From JBCDBD01 sp039184335 (lineage in GTDB: Bacteria; Bacteroidota; Bacteroidia; Flavobacteriales; Flavobacteriaceae), in the NCBI GenBank assembly GCA_039184335.1, contig JBCDBD010000027.1, positions 1 through 47,768 of the forward strand: a stretch of 47,768 bases of DNA, given 5' to 3'. Position 1 is the first letter of the stretch. Every line of letters starts with the position of its first letter. The notes under the pieces are model-generated. The model did no database searches, was not told the DNA's origin, and saw only the letters and a program-made list of their open reading frames with translations. This document shows positions 24,940-33,619 of this stretch, one piece after another. The translations under genes and the position numbers were made by a program.

Positions 24940-26130
24940 TTATTCATCAAAAACAGTGGTCGAATAATCGATTTGTGTACCATCGCGCAAAAGTTGCTCC
25001 AGACTTTCCTCATTTTTGGCAACAAGCCCATTATCGGTCTGCTTGCCATACGCAATCGCAAACTTTTGCACTCTATTGCCTTCATCTCGATTTGATAGTA
25101 CATAGCCCAATCCTTTTTCTGGTGACAAGCTGATGGAAAAATCATCACGCTTGCTGTTAATATGACTGCCCAGGTTTATAGAGGCCATCAATGTGTTTTC
25201 AACAATCTGCGTTGCATACAGATCAAGGCCACCATAACCGTCACGACCATCAGATGCAAAGAACAACAGGGTGCCATTATATAATTTTGGGTAGAGTTCA
25301 TTTGTTTTTGTATTCACTTTAGACCCTAGATTCTTTGCGATGCCAAAACTACCATCAGCTTTGATTTCAGTAACATAAATGTCATATTCCCCGAAGGTCC
25401 CAGGCATGTTCGAAGCAAAGAACAGTTTTTTGCCATCACTTGAGATGGTTGGGTGCTTTGCAGAAAAATGTTCGGGACACACAATTACTTTTTGAATATT
25501 TTTCCATTCACCCCCTTCTTTTTCTGCCCGGTAGATTTCATGGACCAACTCTTTCTTTGAAAAGAGGCCATAAAGCGGTTTTTTGTAAACAGCTTTGCTA
25601 AAATAGGCAATAGATCCGTCTTGGGTAACCGACATATCGGGCGTATATTCCTTGGAATGCCATTTGAATTCGTTCTTTGGCAATGGCACTTCATCGTTGC
25701 TGGTTACAGAAGCTGGTTGGGTGTTTTTTTGAAAATCGGCCTTGCCCCTAAGATAATCGGCTTTGATGGAGGCGACCAAAAATGTTCTTTCGGCCATATC
25801 TTTCGCATTCGGTCCTTGAACTTGATCGATGGCAAAGTCATATCGCTGCTGAAAAGCATCATTGGAGTTCATGTCCAGTAACTTTTCATACCAAAAAGCA
25901 GCGGTCTCGTAATTCTCAGCCAAGAAGTTGGCATTTCCCAAATCTTGAAAAATCTCATGATTGGGTTGCCCCAGTTTCACAAGATCAAGGTAATCGCCGA
26001 TTCTTTTGTTCGTTTCCTTATTTTTTTCACTATAAAGGTGACTGTTGAACTTTTGTTGCGCATTTAAAGTGCCTAGACAAAAGAGGGCTAGGGCAATAAA
26101 ATAAACCTTGTAGATAGTAGATTGTATCAT
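24940..26130 (-). CDS. PD40/TPR envelope protein without an OmpA domain
   Basis: A 396-residue exported protein with a signal peptide cleaved near LNA-QQ (residue 24). Residues about 40-115 form a TPR-like helical region (DLGNANFLAENYETAAFWYEKLL). From about 150 on there are WD40-like/PD40 beta-propeller repeats, with DGKKLFFASNMPGTFGEYDIYV, GTLLFFASDGRDGYGGLDLYAT and GLGYVLSNRDEG. This TPR-PD40 order is that of the PorE/OmpA-family proteins of Bacteroidota, but the C-terminal peptidoglycan-binding OmpA domain is absent and the protein ends at about 396. It may be a soluble periplasmic accessory. Monocistronic by spacing. Confidence 0.78.
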   Translation of the reverse strand: MIQSTIYKVYFIALALFCLGTLNAQQKFNSHLYSEKNKETNKRIGDYLDLVKLGQPNHEIFQDLGNANFLAENYETAAFWYEKLLDMNSNDAFQQRYDFAIDQVQGPNAKDMAERTFLVASIKADYLRGKADFQKNTQPASVTSNDEVPLPKNEFKWHSKEYTPDMSVTQDGSIAYFSKAVYKKPLYGLFSKKELVHEIYRAEKEGGEWKNIQKVIVCPEHFSAKHPTISSDGKKLFFASNMPGTFGEYDIYVTEIKADGSFGIAKNLGSKVNTKTNELYPKLYNGTLLFFASDGRDGYGGLDLYATQIVENTLMASINLGSHINSKRDDFSISLSPEKGLGYVLSNRDEGNRVQKFAIAYGKQTDNGLVAKNEESLEQLLRDGTQIDYSTTVFDE

Positions 26131-26441
26131 AATTAAAGATTTAGGGCGTTAATACCATACAAATATCTACAAACAATTAGGACAAATACCTGTGAATTTT
26201 TAACAGGTTTTGAATTTTATCGATAAAAACATACGTTAAAACGATTTTTTTTGAATTATTTCAATTCCCCATGAATCTTTTTTGGTTAGTGTTTGTCGTA
26301 CCCAAAAACAGATGATTAACAATACGTTACAGATGTTTTTCTTCATTCAATAACTCGCTATTTTTGTTATTGGTGCTTGGTCATATGTTTTTAAAGGCAT
26401 ACAAAATTATTGCTGTAAGCAATGCAATATAGCTACGCATG
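26131..26441. other. Intergenic stretch, 311 bases
   Basis: AT-rich DNA between the PD40 gene start and the GH65 stop. Apart from the weak hairpin at 26409-26423, I see no ORF, repeat or consensus promoter. Confidence 0.5.
26409..26423 (-). terminator. Weak terminator-like hairpin after the GH65 gene
   Basis: ATTGCT (26409-26414) and AGCAAT (26418-26423) pair around GTA. On the minus strand the stem is followed by AATTTTG, and it lies 18 bases after the GH65 stop. AT-rich and short, so only moderately likely. Confidence 0.4.
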
Positions 26442-28748
26442 TCAGTAAATTACTGTTGCACCTGGCCCCAGAACGAACTCTTTTTCGTAAAGGCGTATAT
26501 TGATGTTATGGTCGCAATTACCAGTATGGGTCACCGTTATCTTATTTTTCTCCATGAAAACCTGCAATATGATAGTATTGACATTTAGCTTGAATGATAT
26601 GCTGTTCCACTGTTCAGGTAGGGCAGGGGCAAATCGTACCCCATCTTGCAGTACTTTAAAGCCAGCAAACCCCTTTATAATGATCAACCATACCCCGCCA
26701 GCTGCCGCTGTATGGATACCACCTAAAAATGAACCGCCACTCATCACTTTTTTGCTGGCATTATAGAGATCTATTGTCGATGATTCCATAAAATAGCGAT
26801 AAGCTTCTTCATGATGGCCTGCCTTGCATGCCACAAGTGCATGTACACTTGGGCTCAATGATGATCCATGTTCTGTTCTGGGTTCATAATATTCGTAATT
26901 GGCAATGAGTTCATCTGGTGTGAATTCATCTAACATGGCCATTAATTGGATGACATCAGCCTGTTTCAATACCTGGGTATGTACCGCTATGCCATTGGGC
27001 CAACCCCAGTATTCATTTGGGTCAAGCAATCTTTTTCGCACCTCGTCAGGGGCAATATCCTCTAATTGAAAATAACCATCGAACTGTTCAATGACCTTGG
27101 TTTTCAAATCAGGTTGGGGTATATAAAGCCGCGCTGCTATGTCTTTCCAATTTTCAACTGAACCTGAATCGATGTCCATTGCCGTCATCAGTTCAGATAG
27201 GCGCATTTGATAGGTTTCATTCATTTTTTCGTAGACCATACATGCTTTTTCCATCGTATACTTCGTGAGGTAGTTGGTATAGGCATTGTTGTCCACATTT
27301 TCATGGTATTCGTCAGGCCCCAGTAACCGAATGATTTCGTAACGGTTTTTATCCTTTTTAAAATGTACCCTTGAAACTAAAAATTGGGCCACCTCAAATA
27401 GGACCTCTGCTCCGTAATGAAGCATAAAATCCCAATCCTGTGTTGCTTCATAGTACAGCCAAACCCCATAGGCCACGTCAGGGGAAACATGGATCTGCCA
27501 GCAATTAAAATGATTTCTGATGGGTCTGCCCGTAAGTACATCGGTAAAAAAGTAATCGGGAAAAAGTTCATCACCTGTTTTGCCACTGGTCCAGGCATAG
27601 AAAGCACCGTAGTATCCCAATCTTTTTGCTTTTCTTTTGGCACCCGGTAAGGTATCGTAGCGGTACATGACCAATTTTTTGGCAATTTCAGGGTGCGTAT
27701 ACACGTACATGGGTAGATTGAAGGTCTCTTGGTCCCAAAAGGCGGCACCCTGATATACTTGGCACGAAAGCCCACGCGCACCAATGGGCAAATTGGCATG
27801 GGTTGGTGTGGCAATGTAAGCTTGATAGCTATTGAAACGTGCAAGTACCTGGGCTTCAAGGCTGCCTTCAATGGCAATGTCTGAAGTATTCCAAAAAGTG
27901 TCCCAGCGTTCTTGATGTGCTTCCTTCAATGCCTGATAATCTTTTTTCAAGGCTTCTAAAGTTTCATGGTTTGCCATTTCAACAACATTTTCAGTTTCAT
28001 TGCTGTGTACAATGGCCACTATTTTTTGAACGGTAACTTGTTCATCCTTTTCCATTTCAAAAACCAGCTCCCGTAGCAGTCGTTTCTTTTCTTTTTGGAT
28101 TGAAGAAGAGATCGCTTGTTTGCCTTTGATGGTAATACCTTCATTCACAACAATCTGGGTATGTAGTTCATGGGTGTATGCACGTGCACATAACAAAGCA
28201 CCATTTTCTTGAAGTTCCATTGATTTAAAATGTGCGCCATTGATGCTCCAGACCTCACTATCGATTCCCGTCACAAAACGATATTTTCCCTTTTGGTGGG
28301 CAATGAACCTGTACTGCATGACAAGCAGGTGATGGTTGGCCAAGCTTGCGAATTTTTCTGTTTCAATGGTGACACTATGGCCATTGGTCGAGGACCAATG
28401 CATTCTTCGTTGGTTTAACCCATAGCGCATGTCCAAGGCCCGGTAATACTCTTTGGTGTGTCCATCAAACATGTTCAGCATTTCATCTTCAAGGTACAGT
28501 TGTGCAAAAAGGCCGTTAGGCACATTGCAAAGCTCACTCCATTTACTATTTTTTGCCAAATCCCAAGTATCGGTAACAATGCAGGCCACAAATTCTTCTG
28601 CTTGCCATTCTTCAAAGGTGCCGCGGTATCCCATATACCCGTTTCCTATCATAAAATTGCTTCCGGTGGTGACAAGTTGTTGGGGGTCGAAAGATTTTTC
28701 GATGATTTCCCAACCGGTTTTGGTCTTTAGGTTATTTTTAAGTTCCAT
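26442..28748 (-). CDS. Glycoside hydrolase family 65 disaccharide phosphorylase
   Basis: A 768-residue GH65 protein, the usual size for maltose, trehalose, kojibiose and nigerose phosphorylases, which cleave alpha-glucosides with phosphate to give beta-glucose 1-phosphate. It shows the N-terminal beta-sandwich (GNGYMGYRGTFEEW), the (alpha/alpha)6 barrel with YQGAAFWDQETF, and RLLGPDEYHENVDNNAYTN, where Glu480 in GPDEY is the presumed general acid. EHGSSLSPSVHA and GGSFLGGIHTAAAGGVW form the phosphate-binding side. No signal peptide: cytoplasmic. Bond specificity cannot be read from sequence. There is no beta-phosphoglucomutase, sugar transporter or SusCD nearby, unusual for this family. I use the ATG at 28748; upstream codons are open but poorly conserved in look. 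Confidence 0.92.
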   Translation of the reverse strand: MELKNNLKTKTGWEIIEKSFDPQQLVTTGSNFMIGNGYMGYRGTFEEWQAEEFVACIVTDTWDLAKNSKWSELCNVPNGLFAQLYLEDEMLNMFDGHTKEYYRALDMRYGLNQRRMHWSSTNGHSVTIETEKFASLANHHLLVMQYRFIAHQKGKYRFVTGIDSEVWSINGAHFKSMELQENGALLCARAYTHELHTQIVVNEGITIKGKQAISSSIQKEKKRLLRELVFEMEKDEQVTVQKIVAIVHSNETENVVEMANHETLEALKKDYQALKEAHQERWDTFWNTSDIAIEGSLEAQVLARFNSYQAYIATPTHANLPIGARGLSCQVYQGAAFWDQETFNLPMYVYTHPEIAKKLVMYRYDTLPGAKRKAKRLGYYGAFYAWTSGKTGDELFPDYFFTDVLTGRPIRNHFNCWQIHVSPDVAYGVWLYYEATQDWDFMLHYGAEVLFEVAQFLVSRVHFKKDKNRYEIIRLLGPDEYHENVDNNAYTNYLTKYTMEKACMVYEKMNETYQMRLSELMTAMDIDSGSVENWKDIAARLYIPQPDLKTKVIEQFDGYFQLEDIAPDEVRKRLLDPNEYWGWPNGIAVHTQVLKQADVIQLMAMLDEFTPDELIANYEYYEPRTEHGSSLSPSVHALVACKAGHHEEAYRYFMESSTIDLYNASKKVMSGGSFLGGIHTAAAGGVWLIIIKGFAGFKVLQDGVRFAPALPEQWNSISFKLNVNTIILQVFMEKNKITVTHTGNCDHNINIRLYEKEFVLGPGATVIY

Positions 28749-28890
28749 TAATGCACTGTGGAATATTACCCATTTTAAGGATTGTTGAACAAAAGGAAAC
28801 AAAATAAGGAATAAAATGGGAGCCGTTCAAAAGTATTATGCGAGTGGTCAGCAGTAGTGTAAAAAGGTTGGCTTTACCACCTAAAAAAAA

Positions 28891-29484
28891 TCAATATTTA
28901 TGGGGTTTGTTCAATTTTTTTTTGAGTTTTGAATACCACTCCGGGGTAATGCCCATGAAATCGGCGACTGCTTGTGAGGGGGCCCTGTTCACAATGATTG
29001 GAAAGTTCTCGTACAGATATTTCAAGAAATAATCTTTTGGATAACAAATTTGATGGGTTCTTATTTCTTCGACCAAAATGAAATCCTTGATCATGTCGTA
29101 TCTAAAAAAAGTATTAAACTCTGAAAATTTGGTGAGCCATGCTTGAATGGCGTCCATACTGATTTCCAATACTTCTGAATGCTCAATTGCCTCTATTTCA
29201 TATTTGGTGGGCTTACCGGACAGAAAGCTGTCCTTGACCGGGATTATGTTGAACAGGTCATCAAAATAGAACCAAGTGGTTTTTTTGATGCCTTCAGGGG
29301 TCTGCAAAGAGGATTTGAACCCTCCTTTGGCCACAAAAAAAATCTTATGGTACGTACCTCCATACTTCACCAAAATTTCATTTTTTTTGACTTTCCTGGG
29401 CTGGCAGGTCATTTTTAACTCCTCTAAAAAGGCATCGCTAATCGTAACATAGCTCTCAATTTTATCTTTGAATTTTTCTAACAT
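28891..29484 (-). CDS. Crp/Fnr-family transcription regulator
   Basis: A 197-residue protein with a cyclic-nucleotide-binding-type beta-barrel (about 25-115, ILVKYGGTYHKIFFVAKGGFK) and a C-terminal winged-helix segment (about 150-197, with SQAVADFMGITPEWYSKLKKKL). The phosphate-binding cassette of true CRP (GE...RSxT) is not seen: the corresponding stretch reads FYFDDLFNII ... GKPTKYEIEA. So cAMP binding is doubtful. The ATG at 29484 is preferred to a TTG two codons upstream. The gene lies 142 bases upstream of the GH65 gene on the same strand and could control it. Confidence 0.82.
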   Translation of the reverse strand: MLEKFKDKIESYVTISDAFLEELKMTCQPRKVKKNEILVKYGGTYHKIFFVAKGGFKSSLQTPEGIKKTTWFYFDDLFNIIPVKDSFLSGKPTKYEIEAIEHSEVLEISMDAIQAWLTKFSEFNTFFRYDMIKDFILVEEIRTHQICYPKDYFLKYLYENFPIIVNRAPSQAVADFMGITPEWYSKLKKKLNKPHKY

Positions 29485-29726
29485 GGTCAAAACATCTTTT
29501 GTCGGTTTAAATGGTCAGTGTCATTGAAATATCGATAATATTAAGAAGAAAAAGTAAACCAGCACAATGATACGATTGTAATAATTGCAGATGGAGCATG
29601 GTTTTTTGATTTGTGGCGATACAGATGATATCGACCGTATTACTGCATATCATAAGAACCGATTTTTTTATACGCCTTGACCCTTTCGGTTTGATGGGAG
29701 CACTTCACCCAAATGAATACATGATT

Positions 29727-30497
29727 TCACGATAAGGAGGTTTTCCTGAGGATTGCAATTGGCAGAATTGACCATATCACTAAAACAACCCAATACAGGA
29801 ATTCTGGAATAACCTTAAACCAATTGGCAGCTAGAAAGCCTGCCATCATGATTACATGTCCTAGAAAGGCCCAGATCAAGCCATAAACCACATGTGCCCT
29901 GTAATTTGGAACACGGTTTCGTATTTGTTTCAAAACCCAAAAGTAAACGGGGATAAAAAGCACCATTGAGGTTAACAGGCCAGGGTTATATCGATAGTTG
30001 AGAATTCCTGCGAGAAGGTGTACCAATCCATTTATAAACACGATGCTGGCCATGGCAAATAAGGGAAATAAATGTCTTGGGCTACGTAAGATCGCCAAGA
30101 GGCCCACCAACCATACCAAGGAAGTATTTATAACAAATATGGATTCCTTTGTCAGTGGTTTGACAGAACTCCCGGATTGCCCTAATTTTTCCAATATAAG
30201 ATTGTTGGTGGAGGTGTAAAACGCATAGTAGTTTCCATAGAGATCGATCCAATGTTCCTCAAACTGATGAATGATATAGGCAATTAGTAGAATCACCCCG
30301 ATGAACCTAAAATCCATTACGATTGCACTTGGCTTTTTCTCATCTAAAAAAGCAAAAGATCCAATCAATAGAAATGGAACAGCATATACCCCGATTTTCA
30401 TCCAGTGGTCAACTAGGAACCTAAATTGCCCCAAAGGCGTCCATAGCATAAGATAGAGTAAAAGTATACTGGCAAGTACGAATTTTTCAGCTTTCAT
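29727..30497 (-). CDS. HXXEE-domain integral membrane protein
   Basis: A 256-residue protein with about seven predicted helices. The segment IIHQFEEHW places H77, E80 and E81 in the H-x-x-E-E motif that defines the HXXEE membrane domain; a conserved His-containing segment follows later (NGLVHLLAGILNYRYNPG). The motif suggests metal binding or a membrane hydrolase-like site, but the biochemical function of the family is not known to me. I start at the ATG at 30497; 20 basic residues upstream are open but would precede the first helix. It follows the nucleotide cyclase gene on the same strand across about 140 bases and may be cotranscribed. Confidence 0.72.
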   Translation of the reverse strand: MKAEKFVLASILLLYLMLWTPLGQFRFLVDHWMKIGVYAVPFLLIGSFAFLDEKKPSAIVMDFRFIGVILLIAYIIHQFEEHWIDLYGNYYAFYTSTNNLILEKLGQSGSSVKPLTKESIFVINTSLVWLVGLLAILRSPRHLFPLFAMASIVFINGLVHLLAGILNYRYNPGLLTSMVLFIPVYFWVLKQIRNRVPNYRAHVVYGLIWAFLGHVIMMAGFLAANWFKVIPEFLYWVVLVIWSILPIAILRKTSLS

Positions 30498-30636
30498 TTT
30501 TTGTTTTTTTATTAAAATATCCTTTTTTTCTGTAATCAATTGCCCTTTTAGCGTCAATCCAGTGTTAGATTTTTGCCAAGGACCCTAGGCGTGCACTGAC
30601 TCTAAGATTCCCCAATGGTGGGCCTATTTCGAAAAC

Positions 30637-31707
30637 CTAAAGCAAAGCATATATTTTCACTTGGTTCCGTTTTCCTTTCAACAGCACATTGCCCAAATAT
30701 TTTGAGGTCAACAGTTCTTTGCTGCTCAAGTCATTGATCAATTTTTCGGAGACCAACAATGGAACGTTAAAGTTGTTGCACTGCTTTTGAATTCTGGCGG
30801 ATGTATTGATTACATCACCATGGTAGGCCAATTGCTTCTTTACAAAACCCACCTCTGCAATCATGAGCGCTCCACCATGAATGCCGGCCTTAAACTGTGG
30901 GCATATACCATATTTGTGTAGATAATAACCGTTTCTTGACAGCTGTCGTTGTTGGAACTCAAAAAATAGCCTTACACAATTGTTGTTGGTAATGCCCTTT
31001 ACATAGGGCCATGTTAAAACGACCTCGTCCCCCACATATTGGTAAATTTCCGCTTCATACCTTGATACGACCATGTTGAGGTCATGAAAACAATCTTGGA
31101 TAAATTGACTATACTGCAAATGTCCCAGCCGTTCCGCTATTTTGGTGGAATCCTTTAAATCCAAGAACATGAATATCCGATCTTCTTCCTTGGGCGTTCT
31201 GTACCTTCCCATGAGCATTTTGACAAACACGTCCTTACCCAATCTTTCTGCAGCTATCTTCATCAAGAAAAAGACGAAGGAGGAACAAAAAACAATATAT
31301 ATCAAGACAGCGATGAAATGGTCATTTTGTAACCACCATAACCATCCTTCATCAATTCCATTTACTTGTGCAATGGTTAGGGAAAACCGCAACAGCCACA
31401 GTGTTATCAGAAGATCCATCAATATTTTTGAAATGACCCTTGAAATCCAACTGAGACGCTTTGATAGGAGCTTATCAAAGAAAAACTCTATTGAAGCGTA
31501 GCACATGCCCAAAACGACACCCAAAGAAGCTAAGGCCGTCAAATTTTTTAATAGCAATGTTCCCATGTTACAGTTCAACTCGATTTCAGGAACATGGTTA
31601 AGACCTAGATAGCGGAAAATCGCAAAGAACCCCAAACACAGTCCCCAGAATATTGCAGATATGGCTACCTGTCTAAGATATGTTTTGGTGTTCATGGGTA
31701 TGTTCAT
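30637..31707 (-). CDS. Membrane-anchored class III adenylate/guanylate cyclase
   Basis: A 356-residue protein with four membrane helices (about 13-31, 51-70, 93-112 and 131-150) and a C-terminal cyclase homology domain (about 175-350). Active-site residues can be placed: metal Asp D183 (MFLDLKDSTKIAERLG) and D227 (YQYVGDEVVLTW), substrate-base Lys K273 (QFKAGIHGG), and the transition-state pair N301 and R305 (GDVINTSARIQ). The residue that pairs with Lys in base selection (Asp or Thr in adenylate cyclases) appears to be Ala, so substrate choice is open. All catalytic residues are present, so activity is likely. The nearby Crp/Fnr proteins lack a clear cAMP cassette. Confidence 0.88.
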   Translation of the reverse strand: MNIPMNTKTYLRQVAISAIFWGLCLGFFAIFRYLGLNHVPEIELNCNMGTLLLKNLTALASLGVVLGMCYASIEFFFDKLLSKRLSWISRVISKILMDLLITLWLLRFSLTIAQVNGIDEGWLWWLQNDHFIAVLIYIVFCSSFVFFLMKIAAERLGKDVFVKMLMGRYRTPKEEDRIFMFLDLKDSTKIAERLGHLQYSQFIQDCFHDLNMVVSRYEAEIYQYVGDEVVLTWPYVKGITNNNCVRLFFEFQQRQLSRNGYYLHKYGICPQFKAGIHGGALMIAEVGFVKKQLAYHGDVINTSARIQKQCNNFNVPLLVSEKLINDLSSKELLTSKYLGNVLLKGKRNQVKIYALL

Positions 31708-31925
31708 GTCTCTGTAGCCTTACCATGGAGGTTGATTGCATAGTAATCAACAACACCATGTTTTTAGTTATTTACATTTCATATGTTTCAAATTTAAAAT
31801 CCAACCATAGTGGTGAATTTATGGTTGGCCCAATCAACATTGTCAAGCCCATAAACCAAGGTACAACAACTCAGTAATATGGTTTAAATTATTGATAATC
31901 AAAAGGTTTTACAATAAATATGACG

Positions 31926-32330
31926 TTATCCAGATTTGATTCTTGTTGCAGTAAGATAATGGTCAATGCTCCAAGCGCCGCCTCCCGAGAAAAACAGATA
32001 AAAAAACACAAAGCAGTACAATGCTGTCAATTCCCCACCGTTTACGATGGGCAAAAAGGATTTGTCAATGAAAACCATGCAATAAGCCACCGCCATCATT
32101 CCGCTCAGGACAAATGCCGTCCACCGGGTAGAAAGTCCGATGAACAGCAGTATCCCACCCAAAAACTCCAAAATGCCCGCTACCAACAGCAAGGTCGAAA
32201 GTGTCTTGTTCCCGCTTTCTGAAGCGGGATAACCGAACAGTTTTTGTGTTCCGTGCCAAAATATGAGAAACCCAACCACGATTCTCAACAATGCCAATGC
32301 CCTAGAATGCCAATTGTCCCAAAATATCAT
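31926..32330 (-). CDS. DoxX-family membrane protein
   Basis: A 134-residue, four-helix membrane protein of the DoxX group, several of which partner with quinone- or thiol-linked redox enzymes. Landmarks: ALALLRIVVGFLIFWHGTQKLFG at the N-terminus, LLLVAGILEFLGGILLFIGLSTRWTA, and a final helix ending in SGGGAWSIDHYL. I start at the ATG at 32330; a GTG seven codons upstream would leave only 2 bases to the porin stop. It is the last gene of the hydrolase-porin-DoxX operon. Confidence 0.85.
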   Translation of the reverse strand: MIFWDNWHSRALALLRIVVGFLIFWHGTQKLFGYPASESGNKTLSTLLLVAGILEFLGGILLFIGLSTRWTAFVLSGMMAVAYCMVFIDKSFLPIVNGGELTALYCFVFFYLFFSGGGAWSIDHYLTATRIKSG

Positions 32331-32353
32331 ATCTATCTTTTTATGGTACACCT

Positions 32354-33604
32354 TTAGAGCTCAAAAACCAAGTCTAGCGCGATTATATGTAAATCGGTAT
32401 ACGCGGGGTCATCTCCAAAAAAAGAAGAGTATGTCAACTCCGCTTTTAATAAATTGGGAACTATTTGTTTATAGATGACCAAATCTATTTCTTGTCCGAG
32501 AAGGGTGCCTTCTTCTTCAGAAAAATAGGTATGATAGCCAAAAAATCCACCGATGCCCCATACCACATCATTGGACTCTGCAGTAAAATAGGGATTATGC
32601 AACCCATCTGCCGGAGGGTCGATAAACACATCCGATATACGGTGCAGACGTTGGCCAGTGGACAGTGGAAATTGGTACGAAGCAATTCCGTTGTCAGAGC
32701 TTGCCAGTTCGTAGCCGAGATTAAAAATACCAGAACCTGGCAAAGAGACGCCTACTTCCGTATTGATCAAGAACGCATCATAGGCGGTTGGATTGTCGCC
32801 ATAATCACTTTGATATGCAAATGCGGTCTTATAGTTCAATGCTATTCTGTCTTTTGGTAATGTGCTCCGGTCTATGGTAATGCCAAAGGTTTGGCTGGAT
32901 AATGAGGGGGAATCATCCCGAAAATCGAGAAGGTGGCTAAACAATCCGATCCTAGCCATTGGATTTTTATAATAGCCAATTACAAAAGCATGTGAGTCAC
33001 TGCGCCAATCTATCTCTTCAGCAAGGAGGCGATTGACTTGATAGATATATGCATGTTCAAATGATAGTCCCTTTTCGTCGTTTTGCACCTTGGTGTAAAT
33101 GGCATCAAATGTTTGATCGTCCTGTCTGGCTTGAACCCTTCCAATAAAACGCTCATCTTCCACAATGGCCGCCTGTCGACCCACTTTAAACTGTATCGTT
33201 GTCGTGTTCAGTGTATCGGCATATGCAACATGCAGTTGATTTAGCTCAAACGTTTCTGGATCCGTCACATTCGTTCTGTCGGTCTCATCGTTCAAACCGT
33301 CAAAGTATAGGTCTGGTGTAAGGGCAACCACACTTTCACCTTCGATATACATCTGAAAACCGTTGTAGGATTTGGTCAGGTAGCCAAAGTTTGTCCCAAA
33401 GGTATACGCTCTAGAGGCTCTGGCCGCTTCATCATCGGCATGCCAAAACCTCAACTTGCCATTGAATACAAACTCTCCTTCGTTTATTATTTTTGCTAGA
33501 TTATACTCTGGCGATTGTTCTTGACCATAACCACCAAAGCCAAACAGCAATGAAAATAAGGCCACCACCATCAGATGATGGCAACCTGTTTTTCTCTTTG
33601 TCAT
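32354..33604 (-). CDS. Outer-membrane beta-barrel protein (alginate-export/porin-like)
   Basis: A 416-residue exported protein with a signal peptide (hydrophobic core about 11-26, cleavage near GYG-Q). The mature part is made of alternating strands with aromatic girdles and polar turns (for example QMYIEGESVVALTPDLYFDG, FKVGRQAAIVEDERFIGRVQARQ and LLKAELTYSSFFG), and it ends in a strand finishing with a hydrophobic residue (LDLVFEL), as barrels do. The IKVGRQ-type strand and its length fit the alginate-export/OprD-like barrel group. The substrate is unknown. Operon position between a secreted hydrolase and DoxX suggests uptake of the hydrolase's substrate or product. Confidence 0.78.
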   Translation of the reverse strand: MTKRKTGCHHLMVVALFSLLFGFGGYGQEQSPEYNLAKIINEGEFVFNGKLRFWHADDEAARASRAYTFGTNFGYLTKSYNGFQMYIEGESVVALTPDLYFDGLNDETDRTNVTDPETFELNQLHVAYADTLNTTTIQFKVGRQAAIVEDERFIGRVQARQDDQTFDAIYTKVQNDEKGLSFEHAYIYQVNRLLAEEIDWRSDSHAFVIGYYKNPMARIGLFSHLLDFRDDSPSLSSQTFGITIDRSTLPKDRIALNYKTAFAYQSDYGDNPTAYDAFLINTEVGVSLPGSGIFNLGYELASSDNGIASYQFPLSTGQRLHRISDVFIDPPADGLHNPYFTAESNDVVWGIGGFFGYHTYFSEEEGTLLGQEIDLVIYKQIVPNLLKAELTYSSFFGDDPAYTDLHIIALDLVFEL

Positions 33605-33619
33605 AACACATAGGATTTG

